In this document: positions 12,457 to 19,747 of the stretch, piece by piece | Layout: each line of letters opens with the position of its first letter | Position numbering within the stretch: position 1 is the stretch's first letter | Source of the DNA: a virus | Length of the DNA stretch: 37,902 nt | Reading direction: 5' to 3' (one strand) | IMG/VR virus record: IMGVR_UViG_3300020109_000053 | Span: 1-37,902 of that record | Made by a program: the position numbers and the translations under genes | The notes under the pieces: model-generated | What the model was told of the DNA's origin: nothing | Databases searched by the model: none | Seen by the model: only the letters and a program-made list of their open reading frames with translations

Positions 12457-12795
12457 ATGAAGAAAACAGATATTGCCATAATGAAGGAAATGCGTGAAGC
12501 CTGTGCAGCCTTTATTAGGGTTATTGCGAGCCATGGCCTAATAGATGAGTTTGAAAAAGAATTTGGACATATGGGTGCTACCTACGGATTAGGGGTCAAA
12601 TTTCACCAGTTGATTGATAGGTTAGAAAAAGAGGATGAGATGGAGACAAACCTAAAAATCGAGTGGACAGGGCCGGATGGTATGCACCATGCGGAAGAAT
12701 GGGAAAGAGGAAATGATGGGGTGCTGCATAGCATATTTTTCTATTTAATACACCTAATTCATTCATTATCTAAAATGAACGAACCCACTAGGTAA
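12457..12795 (+). CDS. Hypothetical helical protein (112 aa)
   Basis: AAAGGAGAATGAG precedes the ATG. Long helices dominate (IAIMKEMREACAAFIRVIAS, then LIDEFEKEFG), with a Gly/His-rich turn and a hydrophobic C-terminal helix (HSIFFYLIHLIHSL). Unknown family; last gene of the cargo zone. Confidence 0.68.
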   Translation: MKKTDIAIMKEMREACAAFIRVIASHGLIDEFEKEFGHMGATYGLGVKFHQLIDRLEKEDEMETNLKIEWTGPDGMHHAEEWERGNDGVLHSIFFYLIHLIHSLSKMNEPTR

Positions 12796-12798
12796 GGA

Positions 12799-13092
12799 AT
12801 GAGTGAAATAATTTTAGTAAGAGATAAAAATAAAGTAATATTACTCGAAGGTAAGTTAGCTTTAATTAATTGGGTGAGTCAGTTAGTTGATGAGTTTTAT
12901 AAAGTTGGAGTTACTTATGTAGGAGAATATCCTTATGGAGGGGGAAGCTCTGAGTGGATAGTTGAGGTAACTGAAGAGGGTCTAATTCCTTTAGCTTGCT
13001 CCCTTTATGAGGGATGGGAGGAGGTGGTGAAATTAAGAGTTAGTGAGAAAATTCTCGTGGAGAAAGGAGGTGAGAAAGGTGCCAATTTATGA
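12799..13092 (+). CDS. Hypothetical protein (97 aa)
   Basis: GGTAAGGA precedes the ATG. The protein begins with strands (MSEIILVRDKNKVILLEGK) and a helix (LINWVSQLVDEFYKVG), then a Gly-rich turn (YPYGGGSSEW). Codon use is again of the purine-rich early type, marking the end of the cargo zone. It overlaps the next gene by 14 bases. Confidence 0.72.
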   Translation: MSEIILVRDKNKVILLEGKLALINWVSQLVDEFYKVGVTYVGEYPYGGGSSEWIVEVTEEGLIPLACSLYEGWEEVVKLRVSEKILVEKGGEKGANL

Positions 13093-13279
13093 TGCTGGAA
13101 GAGAAACGGCTATTGGAGAAGTTCTTGGAAAAGGAAGGCCTTCCCTTGAGGAGAAGCTATTAAGGGCAAAGGCGGAGTTTGAGCATGAATTAGCCAAGGT
13201 CAATCAGGCTCTTGATATGCTCAAGAAATATCCTGAAATGGCTGAGTTTACCAACTTAATTTCAAGGATGAATATTTGA
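13079..13279 (+). CDS. Hypothetical coiled-coil protein (66 aa), GTG start
   Basis: AAAGGAGGTGAG seven bases before GTG at 13079 decides the start. The protein begins with a turn (PIYDAGRETAIGEVLGKG) followed by a long helix (EEKLLRAKAEFEHELAKVNQ). Unknown family. Confidence 0.68.
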   Translation: MPIYDAGRETAIGEVLGKGRPSLEEKLLRAKAEFEHELAKVNQALDMLKKYPEMAEFTNLISRMNI

Positions 13280-13297
13280 AAGGAGGTGAGAAAGATA

Positions 13298-13702
13298 ATG
13301 GCACTAATTGAGATGGATGAATCATGGGAAGAGTATGATCAAGAAGAAGAGAGAAGAAGGGAGGAGATGTTTCCTGTGATTGAGGCTGAGAGTGTTAAGG
13401 CTCAAATTACGAGTTGGGACACATCAGTTTCTAAGAACAAGGGGACTCCTCAGATTGAGTGGCAGCTTACCATAATTGAGAACGTTAAGTATAGTGGGAA
13501 GACCTTGATTTATAGGACTCCTACTATAGGAAGAGGAAAATATGTGCTCAAGGGATTTTTGGAAGCTGCTAGAGTTAGCAGGGCAGGAAAAAGTGTTAAT
13601 CCTGACGAGGCTATTGGAAAGTTGGTTAAACTTTCACTCAGTGTAGGAGTTACGGATGCTGGGAGGAAGTACACCAACATTGATGCGGTGAGTGCAGTAT
13701 GA
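13298..13702 (+). CDS. OB-fold-like single-strand DNA-binding protein (134 aa), DUF669-like
   Basis: The protein has an acidic N-terminus and then alternating strands typical of phage ssDNA-binding proteins: VIEAESVKAQITSWDTS, PQIEWQLTIIENV, GKTLIYRTPTIGRG, and a late KLVKLSLSVGVTD. The overall layout resembles the DUF669 group often found near Sak-type recombination genes. The ATG at 13298 is preceded by AAAGGAGGTGAG 11 bases upstream; the GTG at 13286 is too close to that site to be used. The fold assignment is from pattern only. Confidence 0.55.
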   Translation: MALIEMDESWEEYDQEEERRREEMFPVIEAESVKAQITSWDTSVSKNKGTPQIEWQLTIIENVKYSGKTLIYRTPTIGRGKYVLKGFLEAARVSRAGKSVNPDEAIGKLVKLSLSVGVTDAGRKYTNIDAVSAV

Positions 13703-13890
13703 TTAGTGAGTTAAAAAGAGGAATAGGAGGAGCTAAGTTTCCTCACTTTATGGAATGGAGGTGTTGTGGTATGGTCTGGCAGCTCCGTATGTGGAAGGGT
13801 CAGATGTTTAGAAGAGACTGGAGTCCAGAGTGTGAGAAGTGTAATAGCTCTGGGGAAAGTTTTAGTCAAATATTAAATAAAAGGAGGTAA
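13699..13890 (+). CDS. Small cysteine/tryptophan protein (63 aa), zinc-binding
   Basis: It starts in an ATGA overlap with the ssDNA-binding-like gene. CCG (residues 22-24) and CEKC (about 45-48), with aromatic residues between them (MVWQLRMWKG), fit a zinc ribbon. Coupling suggests it is made together with the upstream protein. Confidence 0.68.
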   Translation: MISELKRGIGGAKFPHFMEWRCCGMVWQLRMWKGQMFRRDWSPECEKCNSSGESFSQILNKRR

Positions 13891-13895
13891 TTCTA

Positions 13896-14198
13896 ATGAG
13901 CGAAGTTGTAAAAGTAACAGCAAAGGATGCTAAGGGGGAACTGGTGGCGGAGTTTGAGTTGGAGCTACCTACAGAGTTTGGAGAGTTAGATGTGATTCCT
14001 GGAGCGGAGAAGGCCCTTACTTATGTGAGGAATCAGATGAAGATAGCTGCAAGAGCTGGGTATAAGGAGCACAAAGGAAAGCCGAGTATCTTTCCTAAGG
14101 GGACTCAAAAGGCGGTTAAGGAGGCTCTTCAGGCTGGGGATTTAACAGAAGATGATTTGATTGCTTTTATCAAAGCTAGAAGGGCTTCTAACGCATAA
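13896..14198 (+). CDS. Hypothetical protein (100 aa)
   Basis: AAAAGGAGGTAATTC precedes the ATG. The protein begins with strands (VVKVTAKDAKGELVAEFELE), then two helical parts and a basic C-terminus (LIAFIKARRASNA). Unknown family. It is directly followed by a terminator. Confidence 0.72.
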   Translation: MSEVVKVTAKDAKGELVAEFELELPTEFGELDVIPGAEKALTYVRNQMKIAARAGYKEHKGKPSIFPKGTQKAVKEALQAGDLTEDDLIAFIKARRASNA

Positions 14199-14203
14199 GT
14201 TGG

Positions 14204-14240
14204 GAGAGAGAGGGACTGAGTTAGTTCCTCTCTCTTTTTT
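14204..14240 (+). terminator. Rho-independent terminator before the methyltransferase gene
   Basis: GAGAGAGGGA pairs with TTCCTCTCTC (one G-T pair) around a 9-base loop, followed by TTTTTT (14235-14240). It separates the recombination and ssDNA-binding block from the methyltransferase-polymerase block. Confidence 0.8.
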
Positions 14241-14283
14241 ATATTTAGTCCTGATTATAAAATGAGAGTTGAGGAAAAATATT

Positions 14284-15558
14284 ATGCCTATGATCGAGAT
14301 AGCTAAAATAATAATTCCCGAAGATAGAGGTAAAAGAAGACATATCGGAAGTATAGATGATCTAGCCTATTCCATAAAAAAATATGGCTTACTTCATCCT
14401 ATAATATTAGATGAAAAAAATATTCTTGTATCTGGTGGGAGGAGGATAGAATGCCACAAGTTGTTGAAGCTTGAAGAAATAGAGTTTAAGCTAAAAGATA
14501 ACTTAAATGAATATGAAAAGAGAGAGATAGAATTAGAAGAAAACATTTGCAGGAAACAGCTTGAATGGCAAGAAGAAGTTAAATATAAGCTTGAGTTAGA
14601 TATTTTAAAAAGGCGAATTTATGGTTATGCGGATAGGTTTAATCCTGAGGGGTGGAGCTTGGAGGATACGGCTCAGGCTATAGGAGAGCCAGCTGTAGTA
14701 ACTAAGAGAGATATACTGCTTGCTAAGGCCCTTGAGGTTATGCCAGAGTTAGAGAAGTGTAAAAATAAATCAGATGCGTTGAAGATGCTAAGGAATGAGA
14801 AAGGAAGGATGATAAGAGAGGAGTTCGTGAGGAAGGCTGAGAAGGAGTTTAAGTTAGAGAGGAGAGAAGAGCTTATAAAGGTGATAGAAGGAGATTGCTT
14901 GGAGGTTATGAAGAATATGAGCTCAGAGAGTTTTGATCTTTGTATTAGTGATCCTCCTTTTGGTGTAGGATTAGATAATATGACCTTTGATTCGAGCTAT
15001 GATAAGTATGATGATAAAGAGGATGAGATGTTTAAGTTGTATCAGGCCTCTATTGTGGAGGTGGCTAGGTTGCTCAGGGTTAATACTCATTTCTATATGT
15101 TCTTTCCTGTTAAGGCTCATACAATAGGGTGGTATTATGAGGAGTTGAGAAAGAGCTTCGACTATGTGGATCCTATACCACTGGTTTGGGTTAAGAATAA
15201 AGGAGGATTTACTGTGGATGCTAGGTTTAGATATCAACCTAGGTATCAGCCTATTTTCTTTTGTTCTAAAGGGAGAAGAGCACTTAAAATGGGGACAGAG
15301 AATGGGAATGTCTTTAGTTATCCAGTCCCTGAGGGGAAGAAGCACCCAGCGGAGGCGTCAGTGGAGTTGTTAGAAGAGTTTATAGAGCAATCGAGTTTGC
15401 CTGGGGAGTTGGTGTTAGATCCTTTTGCCGGGAGTGGGACTACGGGAGTAGCTGCACTTAAGAGACAACGGAGGGCGGTGTTGATAGAGAAGATAAAGGA
15501 TTATGTGACTTTGATTAAGTCGAGGATTTATAAGGAGGGAGGTGAGAGAGATGAGTAA
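14284..15558 (+). CDS. ParB-domain / DNA methyltransferase fusion (424 aa)
   Basis: The N-terminal domain is ParB-like: RHIGSIDDLAYSIKKYG, then LLHPIIL and VSGGRRIECHKLL (about residues 20-65). A helical linker follows. The C-terminal domain is an SAM-dependent DNA methyltransferase with the catalytic motif ISDPPFGV (about 221-228) before the SAM motif DPFAGSGTTG (about 381-390), the beta-type order. DPPF suggests N6-adenine or N4-cytosine methylation. Such fusions are common orphan methyltransferases of phages; no restriction enzyme is beside it. GAGG before the ATG at 14284 favours that start over the TTG at 14269. Confidence 0.88.
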   Translation: MPMIEIAKIIIPEDRGKRRHIGSIDDLAYSIKKYGLLHPIILDEKNILVSGGRRIECHKLLKLEEIEFKLKDNLNEYEKREIELEENICRKQLEWQEEVKYKLELDILKRRIYGYADRFNPEGWSLEDTAQAIGEPAVVTKRDILLAKALEVMPELEKCKNKSDALKMLRNEKGRMIREEFVRKAEKEFKLERREELIKVIEGDCLEVMKNMSSESFDLCISDPPFGVGLDNMTFDSSYDKYDDKEDEMFKLYQASIVEVARLLRVNTHFYMFFPVKAHTIGWYYEELRKSFDYVDPIPLVWVKNKGGFTVDARFRYQPRYQPIFFCSKGRRALKMGTENGNVFSYPVPEGKKHPAEASVELLEEFIEQSSLPGELVLDPFAGSGTTGVAALKRQRRAVLIEKIKDYVTLIKSRIYKEGGERDE

Positions 15559-15700
15559 GAAGTGTACTAACTGTGAGGGGGAGGGGTATTATACTGAGGA
15601 GTGTGATAAGTGTGGGAGTGAGATAGAGGTAGAATGTGAGGAGTGTGGAGGGAGAGGGGAAGTAGAAGAGGAAGAGGAAGAAGAAGAAGGAGAGGAATAA
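15551..15700 (+). CDS. DnaJ-type zinc-finger miniprotein with acidic tail (49 aa)
   Basis: AAGGAGGGAGGTGAGAG precedes the ATG, inside the end of the methyltransferase gene. The protein has CTNCEGEG (residues 5-12), CDKC (18-21) and CEECGGRG (29-36), the repeats of the DnaJ central zinc finger, then a tail in which 11 of 13 residues are Glu. The finger may bind protein or nucleic acid; the tail could mimic DNA or interact with a basic partner. That reading is inference. Confidence 0.75.
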   Translation: MSKKCTNCEGEGYYTEECDKCGSEIEVECEECGGRGEVEEEEEEEEGEE

Positions 15701-15702
15701 CT

Positions 15703-17082
15703 ATGAGTATTAAAGATGTCTGTTTAAGTAAGAGACTAACTTATGTGGAAGGAGAAGGTCCTAAAGGGGCTAAGCTGATGATAGTAGGAGAAGCTCTTGG
15801 GGCTGAGGAAGAGAGACAAAAGAGGCCCTTCGTAGGAGGGGCTGGGATGCTTTTGGATTCGGTGCTTAAACAGGCTGGGGTGGTAAGGGAGGAGGCTTAT
15901 GTTACTAATGTTGTTAAAGTTAAACCTCCTCAGGATAAAATATTGAGACTTAAAGAATTGGGCCTAATGATCTCTGACTTTCTCCCTGCCCTCCGAAATG
16001 AGTTGGAGAAAGTTAGGCCCAATTTAGTTTTGGCCCTCGGAAGTTTGCCGTTAGAGACGCTGTGTAAGGAAAAGGGAATAATGAAATGGAGGGGCTCTAT
16101 TCTAGAGAGCTCAATGATTGAGGGGCTTAAGGTGATTCCTTCGATTCATCCAGCGGCGATACTTAGACAATATAAATGGAGACCCTTATTATCGTTGGAT
16201 GTTAAGAAGGTAAGATCTGAGATGGAGAGTCCTTTGATTAAGGTTCCTGTTAGAAACTTGATGATAGAGCCGAGTTTAATTGAGACTCAGGATATAATTA
16301 GGCATCTTATTAAGGATAAGAGGGAGAAAATAGCCTTCGATATCGAGGTGGATAAAGATGGGAATATGAGTTGTGTGAGCTTTAGTTCCAGTCCTGATTG
16401 GGCTATTTCAATTCCTTTTAGAAATGGATATAAGAGTTATTGGTCTGAAGGGGAGGAGATGCTGGTTTGGGGATGGTTGGAGGAGTTGTTTCAGAGTAAG
16501 AAGCTGTTTGTGGCTCAGAATGCCTTGTTTGATATGATGTGGTTGGTGCCTAGAGTGGGGTATTTTGAGGTGTATATGGATACTATGTGGGCTCATCAGA
16601 CCTGCTATGCGGAGATTCCTAAGGGCTTGGATATGTTGGCTTCGATATATACAAAGGAGCCTTATTACAAGGATGAGAGAAAGTATTGGAAGGATGTGAG
16701 TATTACGAGGCAGCTTTGGAGCTATAATGCGAAGGACTCTGCAGTTACGTTTGAGGTTATGTTAAGGTTGGAGGAGGAGTTGAAGCAACTTAAAATGGAG
16801 GATTTCTTTTTTGGTTATGTTATGAAGTTGCTCCCTGTTTTGCTTAAGTTACAAATGAGGGGGATTAGAGTGGATTTGGAGAGGAGAGAAGAGATTAAGA
16901 AGGAGTTAACTCAAAGGAAAGAGGAATTAGAAAGGAGCTTTAAAGGAGTAAATGTGAGGTCTCCTAAGCAGCTGGCTAAGTTACTTTATGAGGATTTGAA
17001 GTTGCCTAAGCAATATAATAGGAAGACAGGCACTTTGACGACAGGTAAGGAAGCATTGATTAAGTTGAAGAACAAGATATGA
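15703..17082 (+). CDS. polA (N-terminal part): Uracil-DNA glycosylase-like domain fused to DNA polymerase I exonuclease and thumb (459 aa)
   Basis: Domain 1 (about residues 20-175) is a family 4/5 uracil-DNA glycosylase: VGEALGAEEER, RPFVGGAG, VTNVVKVKPP, ALGS and SIHPAAILR. Domain 2 (about 205-355) is the polymerase 3'-5' exonuclease: FDIEV (D213, E215), QNALFDMMW (D277) and YNAKDSAVT (Y341, D345), all metal ligands kept. Domain 3 (356-459) is the beginning of the family A polymerase region, ending at TGKEALIKLKNKI. The polymerase motifs continue in a separate gene at 17263 after an inserted 64-aa gene. The start at 15703 is chosen because the upstream in-frame codons lie inside the zinc-finger gene. 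Confidence 0.88.
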   Translation: MSIKDVCLSKRLTYVEGEGPKGAKLMIVGEALGAEEERQKRPFVGGAGMLLDSVLKQAGVVREEAYVTNVVKVKPPQDKILRLKELGLMISDFLPALRNELEKVRPNLVLALGSLPLETLCKEKGIMKWRGSILESSMIEGLKVIPSIHPAAILRQYKWRPLLSLDVKKVRSEMESPLIKVPVRNLMIEPSLIETQDIIRHLIKDKREKIAFDIEVDKDGNMSCVSFSSSPDWAISIPFRNGYKSYWSEGEEMLVWGWLEELFQSKKLFVAQNALFDMMWLVPRVGYFEVYMDTMWAHQTCYAEIPKGLDMLASIYTKEPYYKDERKYWKDVSITRQLWSYNAKDSAVTFEVMLRLEEELKQLKMEDFFFGYVMKLLPVLLKLQMRGIRVDLERREEIKKELTQRKEELERSFKGVNVRSPKQLAKLLYEDLKLPKQYNRKTGTLTTGKEALIKLKNKI

Positions 17083-17273
17083 TTAGAGTTGGTAAGCTGA
17101 GAAAGTTACTTAGAAAGATCCCAGATAAGGCTGAGGTGCATATACATAAGTTTGGTGAAGAAGGTGGATTAAGTATAGTTACAGAAGATAAATGTTGGTA
17201 TATAAGGGCAGATAGCTTGGAATATGAGGATACTTACATTGAGGGGTTTGAGGAGGGAGCTAATGGGAGTTGA
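17079..17273 (+). CDS. Small protein gene inserted between polymerase halves (64 aa)
   Basis: It starts in an ATGA overlap with the upstream polymerase part and ends inside the start of the downstream part. It reads MIRVGKLRKLLRKIPDKAEV, then VHIHKFGEEGG and CWYIRADSLEY. The pattern resembles the 55-aa protein at 5213, so it is probably a mobile member of a small phage family. There is no sign that it codes for an endonuclease or intein. The insertion cleanly interrupts a polymerase that would otherwise run on from KLKNKI to VEILDNII. Confidence 0.75.
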   Translation: MIRVGKLRKLLRKIPDKAEVHIHKFGEEGGLSIVTEDKCWYIRADSLEYEDTYIEGFEEGANGS

Positions 17274-18153
17274 GATATTAGATAATATAATAGAGCTAAG
17301 ACATATAGAGACTTTGCTATCAAGCTTCGTGGAGGGAGAAGTAGAGGATGGGAGGGTTTATACTTCGTTTAGTTTAGTTGAAACTGGGAGGCTAAGCTCT
17401 CACGAGGACGAGACAGGAAAAGGGACTCATCTTCAGAATATTCCAGAGAGTGTTAGAAAAATGTTTGTGGCGGATGAGGGGATGGTATTAGTAGAAGCAG
17501 ATAAGAAACAAGGGGAGGCGATGATAGTAGCTTGGTTAGCTGGAGAAGAAAAGTTAAAAGAAGCTTTTAAAAGAGGAGAAGACGTTCATGAGTTTAATGC
17601 TAAGAATTTAGGTAAAGATAGAAAGTACGCTAAGTCGAGAACTCATGGGTGGAATTATTTATTAGGGGCGGTTAAAGCTAAAAAAGTAATAACAGAAGAT
17701 GATGAAGCTAGAGAAAAATATTTTAGAACGTATCCTAAGATTAAGTTATGGCAAGATAGGGTTATAAGAGAAGTTTACAAGACCAGAAGACTGATTAATT
17801 CTTTTGGGAGAAGAAGAATGTTCTTTGAGAGAGCTGAGTATGAGAAAGATGGGAGTGTGAAGATAGGAGCTTTAGGTAGAGAAGCTGTTGCATTTTTGGG
17901 GCAGAGTGATTTAGTAGATGACGTTAATAGGAGTATGATCCAGATATTTTATATGGGAGAACCAAGGATTCAGTTATTACATCAAGGGCATGATAGTTTG
18001 TTGTGGCAATTAAGAGAGAATGATTTAGAGTGGGGAGTTAAGTTGATTAAAGAGAATTTCGAACTTCCTTTTATCTGTGGAGGGGACTTAATTAGAATAC
18101 CAGTTGAGGTTAAGAGGGGAAAGTCTTGGGGGGAGATGGAGGAAGTTAAGTGA
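17263..18153 (+). CDS. polA (C-terminal part): DNA polymerase I (family A) palm-fingers half (296 aa)
   Basis: This is the polymerase active-site part: TGRLSS (41-46), LQNIP (57-61), motif A as VEADKKQGEAM (D80, Q83, E85), the O-helix as RKYAKSRTHGWNY (R120, K124, Y132) and motif C as QGHDSLLW (D244). The two catalytic Asp and the fingers Arg and Lys are kept. Several normally conserved residues differ: Lys after the motif A Asp, His at the Phe/Tyr position of the O-helix, and Ser after the motif C Asp. GGAGGGAGC precedes the ATG at 17263. It would pair with the upstream half to form a whole enzyme. Confidence 0.87.
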   Translation: MGVEILDNIIELRHIETLLSSFVEGEVEDGRVYTSFSLVETGRLSSHEDETGKGTHLQNIPESVRKMFVADEGMVLVEADKKQGEAMIVAWLAGEEKLKEAFKRGEDVHEFNAKNLGKDRKYAKSRTHGWNYLLGAVKAKKVITEDDEAREKYFRTYPKIKLWQDRVIREVYKTRRLINSFGRRRMFFERAEYEKDGSVKIGALGREAVAFLGQSDLVDDVNRSMIQIFYMGEPRIQLLHQGHDSLLWQLRENDLEWGVKLIKENFELPFICGGDLIRIPVEVKRGKSWGEMEEVK

Positions 18154-18422
18154 TAGATTGTGGAGAGAAGAGATTATTGGATGCTATAATACTTAATGCG
18201 GTTGAGGACTTGAATATTAAGTTGGAGAATACTAAGGATAGATGTGTAAGGAATAGGTTAAATATCAAGAAGGATAGGGCTAGAACTTGGTTGGAGTCTA
18301 AGAAGAACTCATTTGGTTCGTTTGAGTGGTATTGTGATTTAGTTGACTACGATGCAGAAGCTATAAGAAAGAGGGTGCTATATAGGAGGGCAGATGAAGA
18401 GGGGATTCAGTTGGATAAATAA
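18150..18422 (+). CDS. Hypothetical phage helical protein (90 aa), GTG start
   Basis: GTG at 18150 overlaps the polymerase stop (GTGA). The protein has helices (EKRLLDAIILNAVEDLNIK), then RARTWLESKKNSFGSFEWYC and DYDAEAIRKRVL. The last two parts look like a small phage family in which a Trp/Phe motif precedes a C-terminal helix; the function is unknown. It overlaps the primase-helicase gene by 29 bases. Confidence 0.72.
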   Translation: MIDCGEKRLLDAIILNAVEDLNIKLENTKDRCVRNRLNIKKDRARTWLESKKNSFGSFEWYCDLVDYDAEAIRKRVLYRRADEEGIQLDK

Positions 18423-19596
18423 CTATCTTGAGTATACTAAAGACCAAGAGTCGCCAGAGCTGTTTCATTATTGGAGTGGCTTAGGAGTTATTGCTTCGGT
18501 GCTTGGGAGGAATGTTTTTGTTAGAAAGTCCTACGATCCTAATGCGAAGTTATTTCCTAATATTTATATGATACTTGTGGCTCCTTCGGGTAAGTGTAGA
18601 AAGGGAGGGGCTCTGGGGATGGCTTATAGGATACTAAGGGAAACAGGAGTTAAGGTATATGTAGAGGCGATAACTAAGAGGGCTTTAACTCAGGCTTTGG
18701 CTGATCAGATAATTGTAGTTGAGGGAAGAGCTGAGGGGGAGAGTAAGCTAACTATATGGAGCGAGGAGTTAGAAGTATTTTTAGGGAAAGAGGCTATTTT
18801 AACAGGATTGTTTGCTTTGCTTACTAGACTATATGATGCGCCAGATAAGTGGGAATATTCGACGGCCTCACAAGGGACAGATAATTTGTATAATGTTTGC
18901 TTGAATATCATAGGGGGGACTATACCAGCTTGGTTTTCTGAGTTGCCAACATCAGTTATGAATTCGGGGTTCTTAGCGAGGATAATTATAGTTTGTCAAG
19001 ATAAGACTCCTAGGAGGGAGCCTGGACTAAGAATAGATAAGAAGAAGCTAGATCAGAAGAAGAAGTTAGAAAATGATTTGATTGAGTTCTTAGTTAAATT
19101 AAGAGAAGTTAAGAGGGAATTATATTTTACTCCTGAGGCTATAAACTTTTATGATAGTTGGTACTTAGATAGGGACGAGGTTAAGGATGAGAGGTTTGCT
19201 AGTTTTTATGAACGAGAGCATGATCATTTGATTAAGATAGCCATGCTACTATCGGCTTCATATGGAGATCTGTTTAACTCGGATGTTATAAGTGTGGAGA
19301 GATTAAAAGAGGCGATAATAGTGCTGGATAAAGTTAAAGGTTATATGAGTTTAGCCTATTGTGGGATTGGAGATAGTGTGGGAGCTAAGGGATATGAGAG
19401 GATTTATAGATATATAGTTGAGGAAGGGGGAGAGATAGAACATTCGAGGTTGATGAATAAGAGTTGGTACTGGGTAGGGGATAAGGAAGGGTTTAATAAG
19501 GTTATTGAGTTGCTGGTTGAGACGGGGAAGGTGAGGATTAAGGTTACTAAGAGTGGGAAGAAAATCTATGTGTTGGCTAAGGAGGTTGGAAGGTGA
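18394..19596 (+). CDS. DUF3987-like primase/helicase ATPase (400 aa)
   Basis: This is a probable replicative ATPase in the RecA/AAA-like DUF3987 group. The N-terminal region (SPELFHYWSGLGVIASVLGR) leads to the P-loop VAPSGKCRKGG (about residues 61-71). A Walker B-like TIWSEELEVF follows at about 119-128, then the conserved NIIGGTIPAWF (about 170-180) and FLARIIIVC with Arg (about 192-200). The C-terminal part is a winged-helix-like domain (YRYIVEEGGEIEHSRLMNKS). AGGAGGGCAG precedes the ATG. It sits right after the polymerase, consistent with a replication cassette. Confidence 0.78.
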   Translation: MKRGFSWINNYLEYTKDQESPELFHYWSGLGVIASVLGRNVFVRKSYDPNAKLFPNIYMILVAPSGKCRKGGALGMAYRILRETGVKVYVEAITKRALTQALADQIIVVEGRAEGESKLTIWSEELEVFLGKEAILTGLFALLTRLYDAPDKWEYSTASQGTDNLYNVCLNIIGGTIPAWFSELPTSVMNSGFLARIIIVCQDKTPRREPGLRIDKKKLDQKKKLENDLIEFLVKLREVKRELYFTPEAINFYDSWYLDRDEVKDERFASFYEREHDHLIKIAMLLSASYGDLFNSDVISVERLKEAIIVLDKVKGYMSLAYCGIGDSVGAKGYERIYRYIVEEGGEIEHSRLMNKSWYWVGDKEGFNKVIELLVETGKVRIKVTKSGKKIYVLAKEVGR

Positions 19597-19601
19597 TATT
19601 G

Positions 19602-19656
19602 TGGATGATTATGGAGTCAAAGTATCAAATTGATATGTTGAATCCATAATGATCCA
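19602..19656 (+). repeat. 33-bp interrupted palindrome, copy 3 of 4, extended to 55 bp
   Basis: The core at 19613-19645 reads GGAGTCA, AAG, TATCA, AAT, TGATA, TGT, TGAATCC. In this copy the symmetry continues outward: TGGATGATTATGGA on the left pairs with TCCATAATGATCCA on the right at 13 of 14 positions. It lies between the primase-helicase and the helix-turn-helix gene. Confidence 0.88.
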
Positions 19657-19747
19657 TTCACTTGATGCGTCAGGAACGATTATTTTAATGATGTCCATAT
19701 TGGGATATGTATTTTCAGAAAAAACCGTTTATATGTGATCCTCGTGA

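Noticed and set aside
14971-15345. 124-codon minus-strand frame inside the methyltransferase gene
   Set aside because: The methyltransferase motifs DPPF and FAGSG lie on the plus strand here; the antisense frame has no ribosome binding site.
17079-17273. Intein or group I intron splitting the polymerase
   Set aside because: The insert is only about 180 bases, has its own start and stop with overlaps, and shows no splicing or homing motifs.
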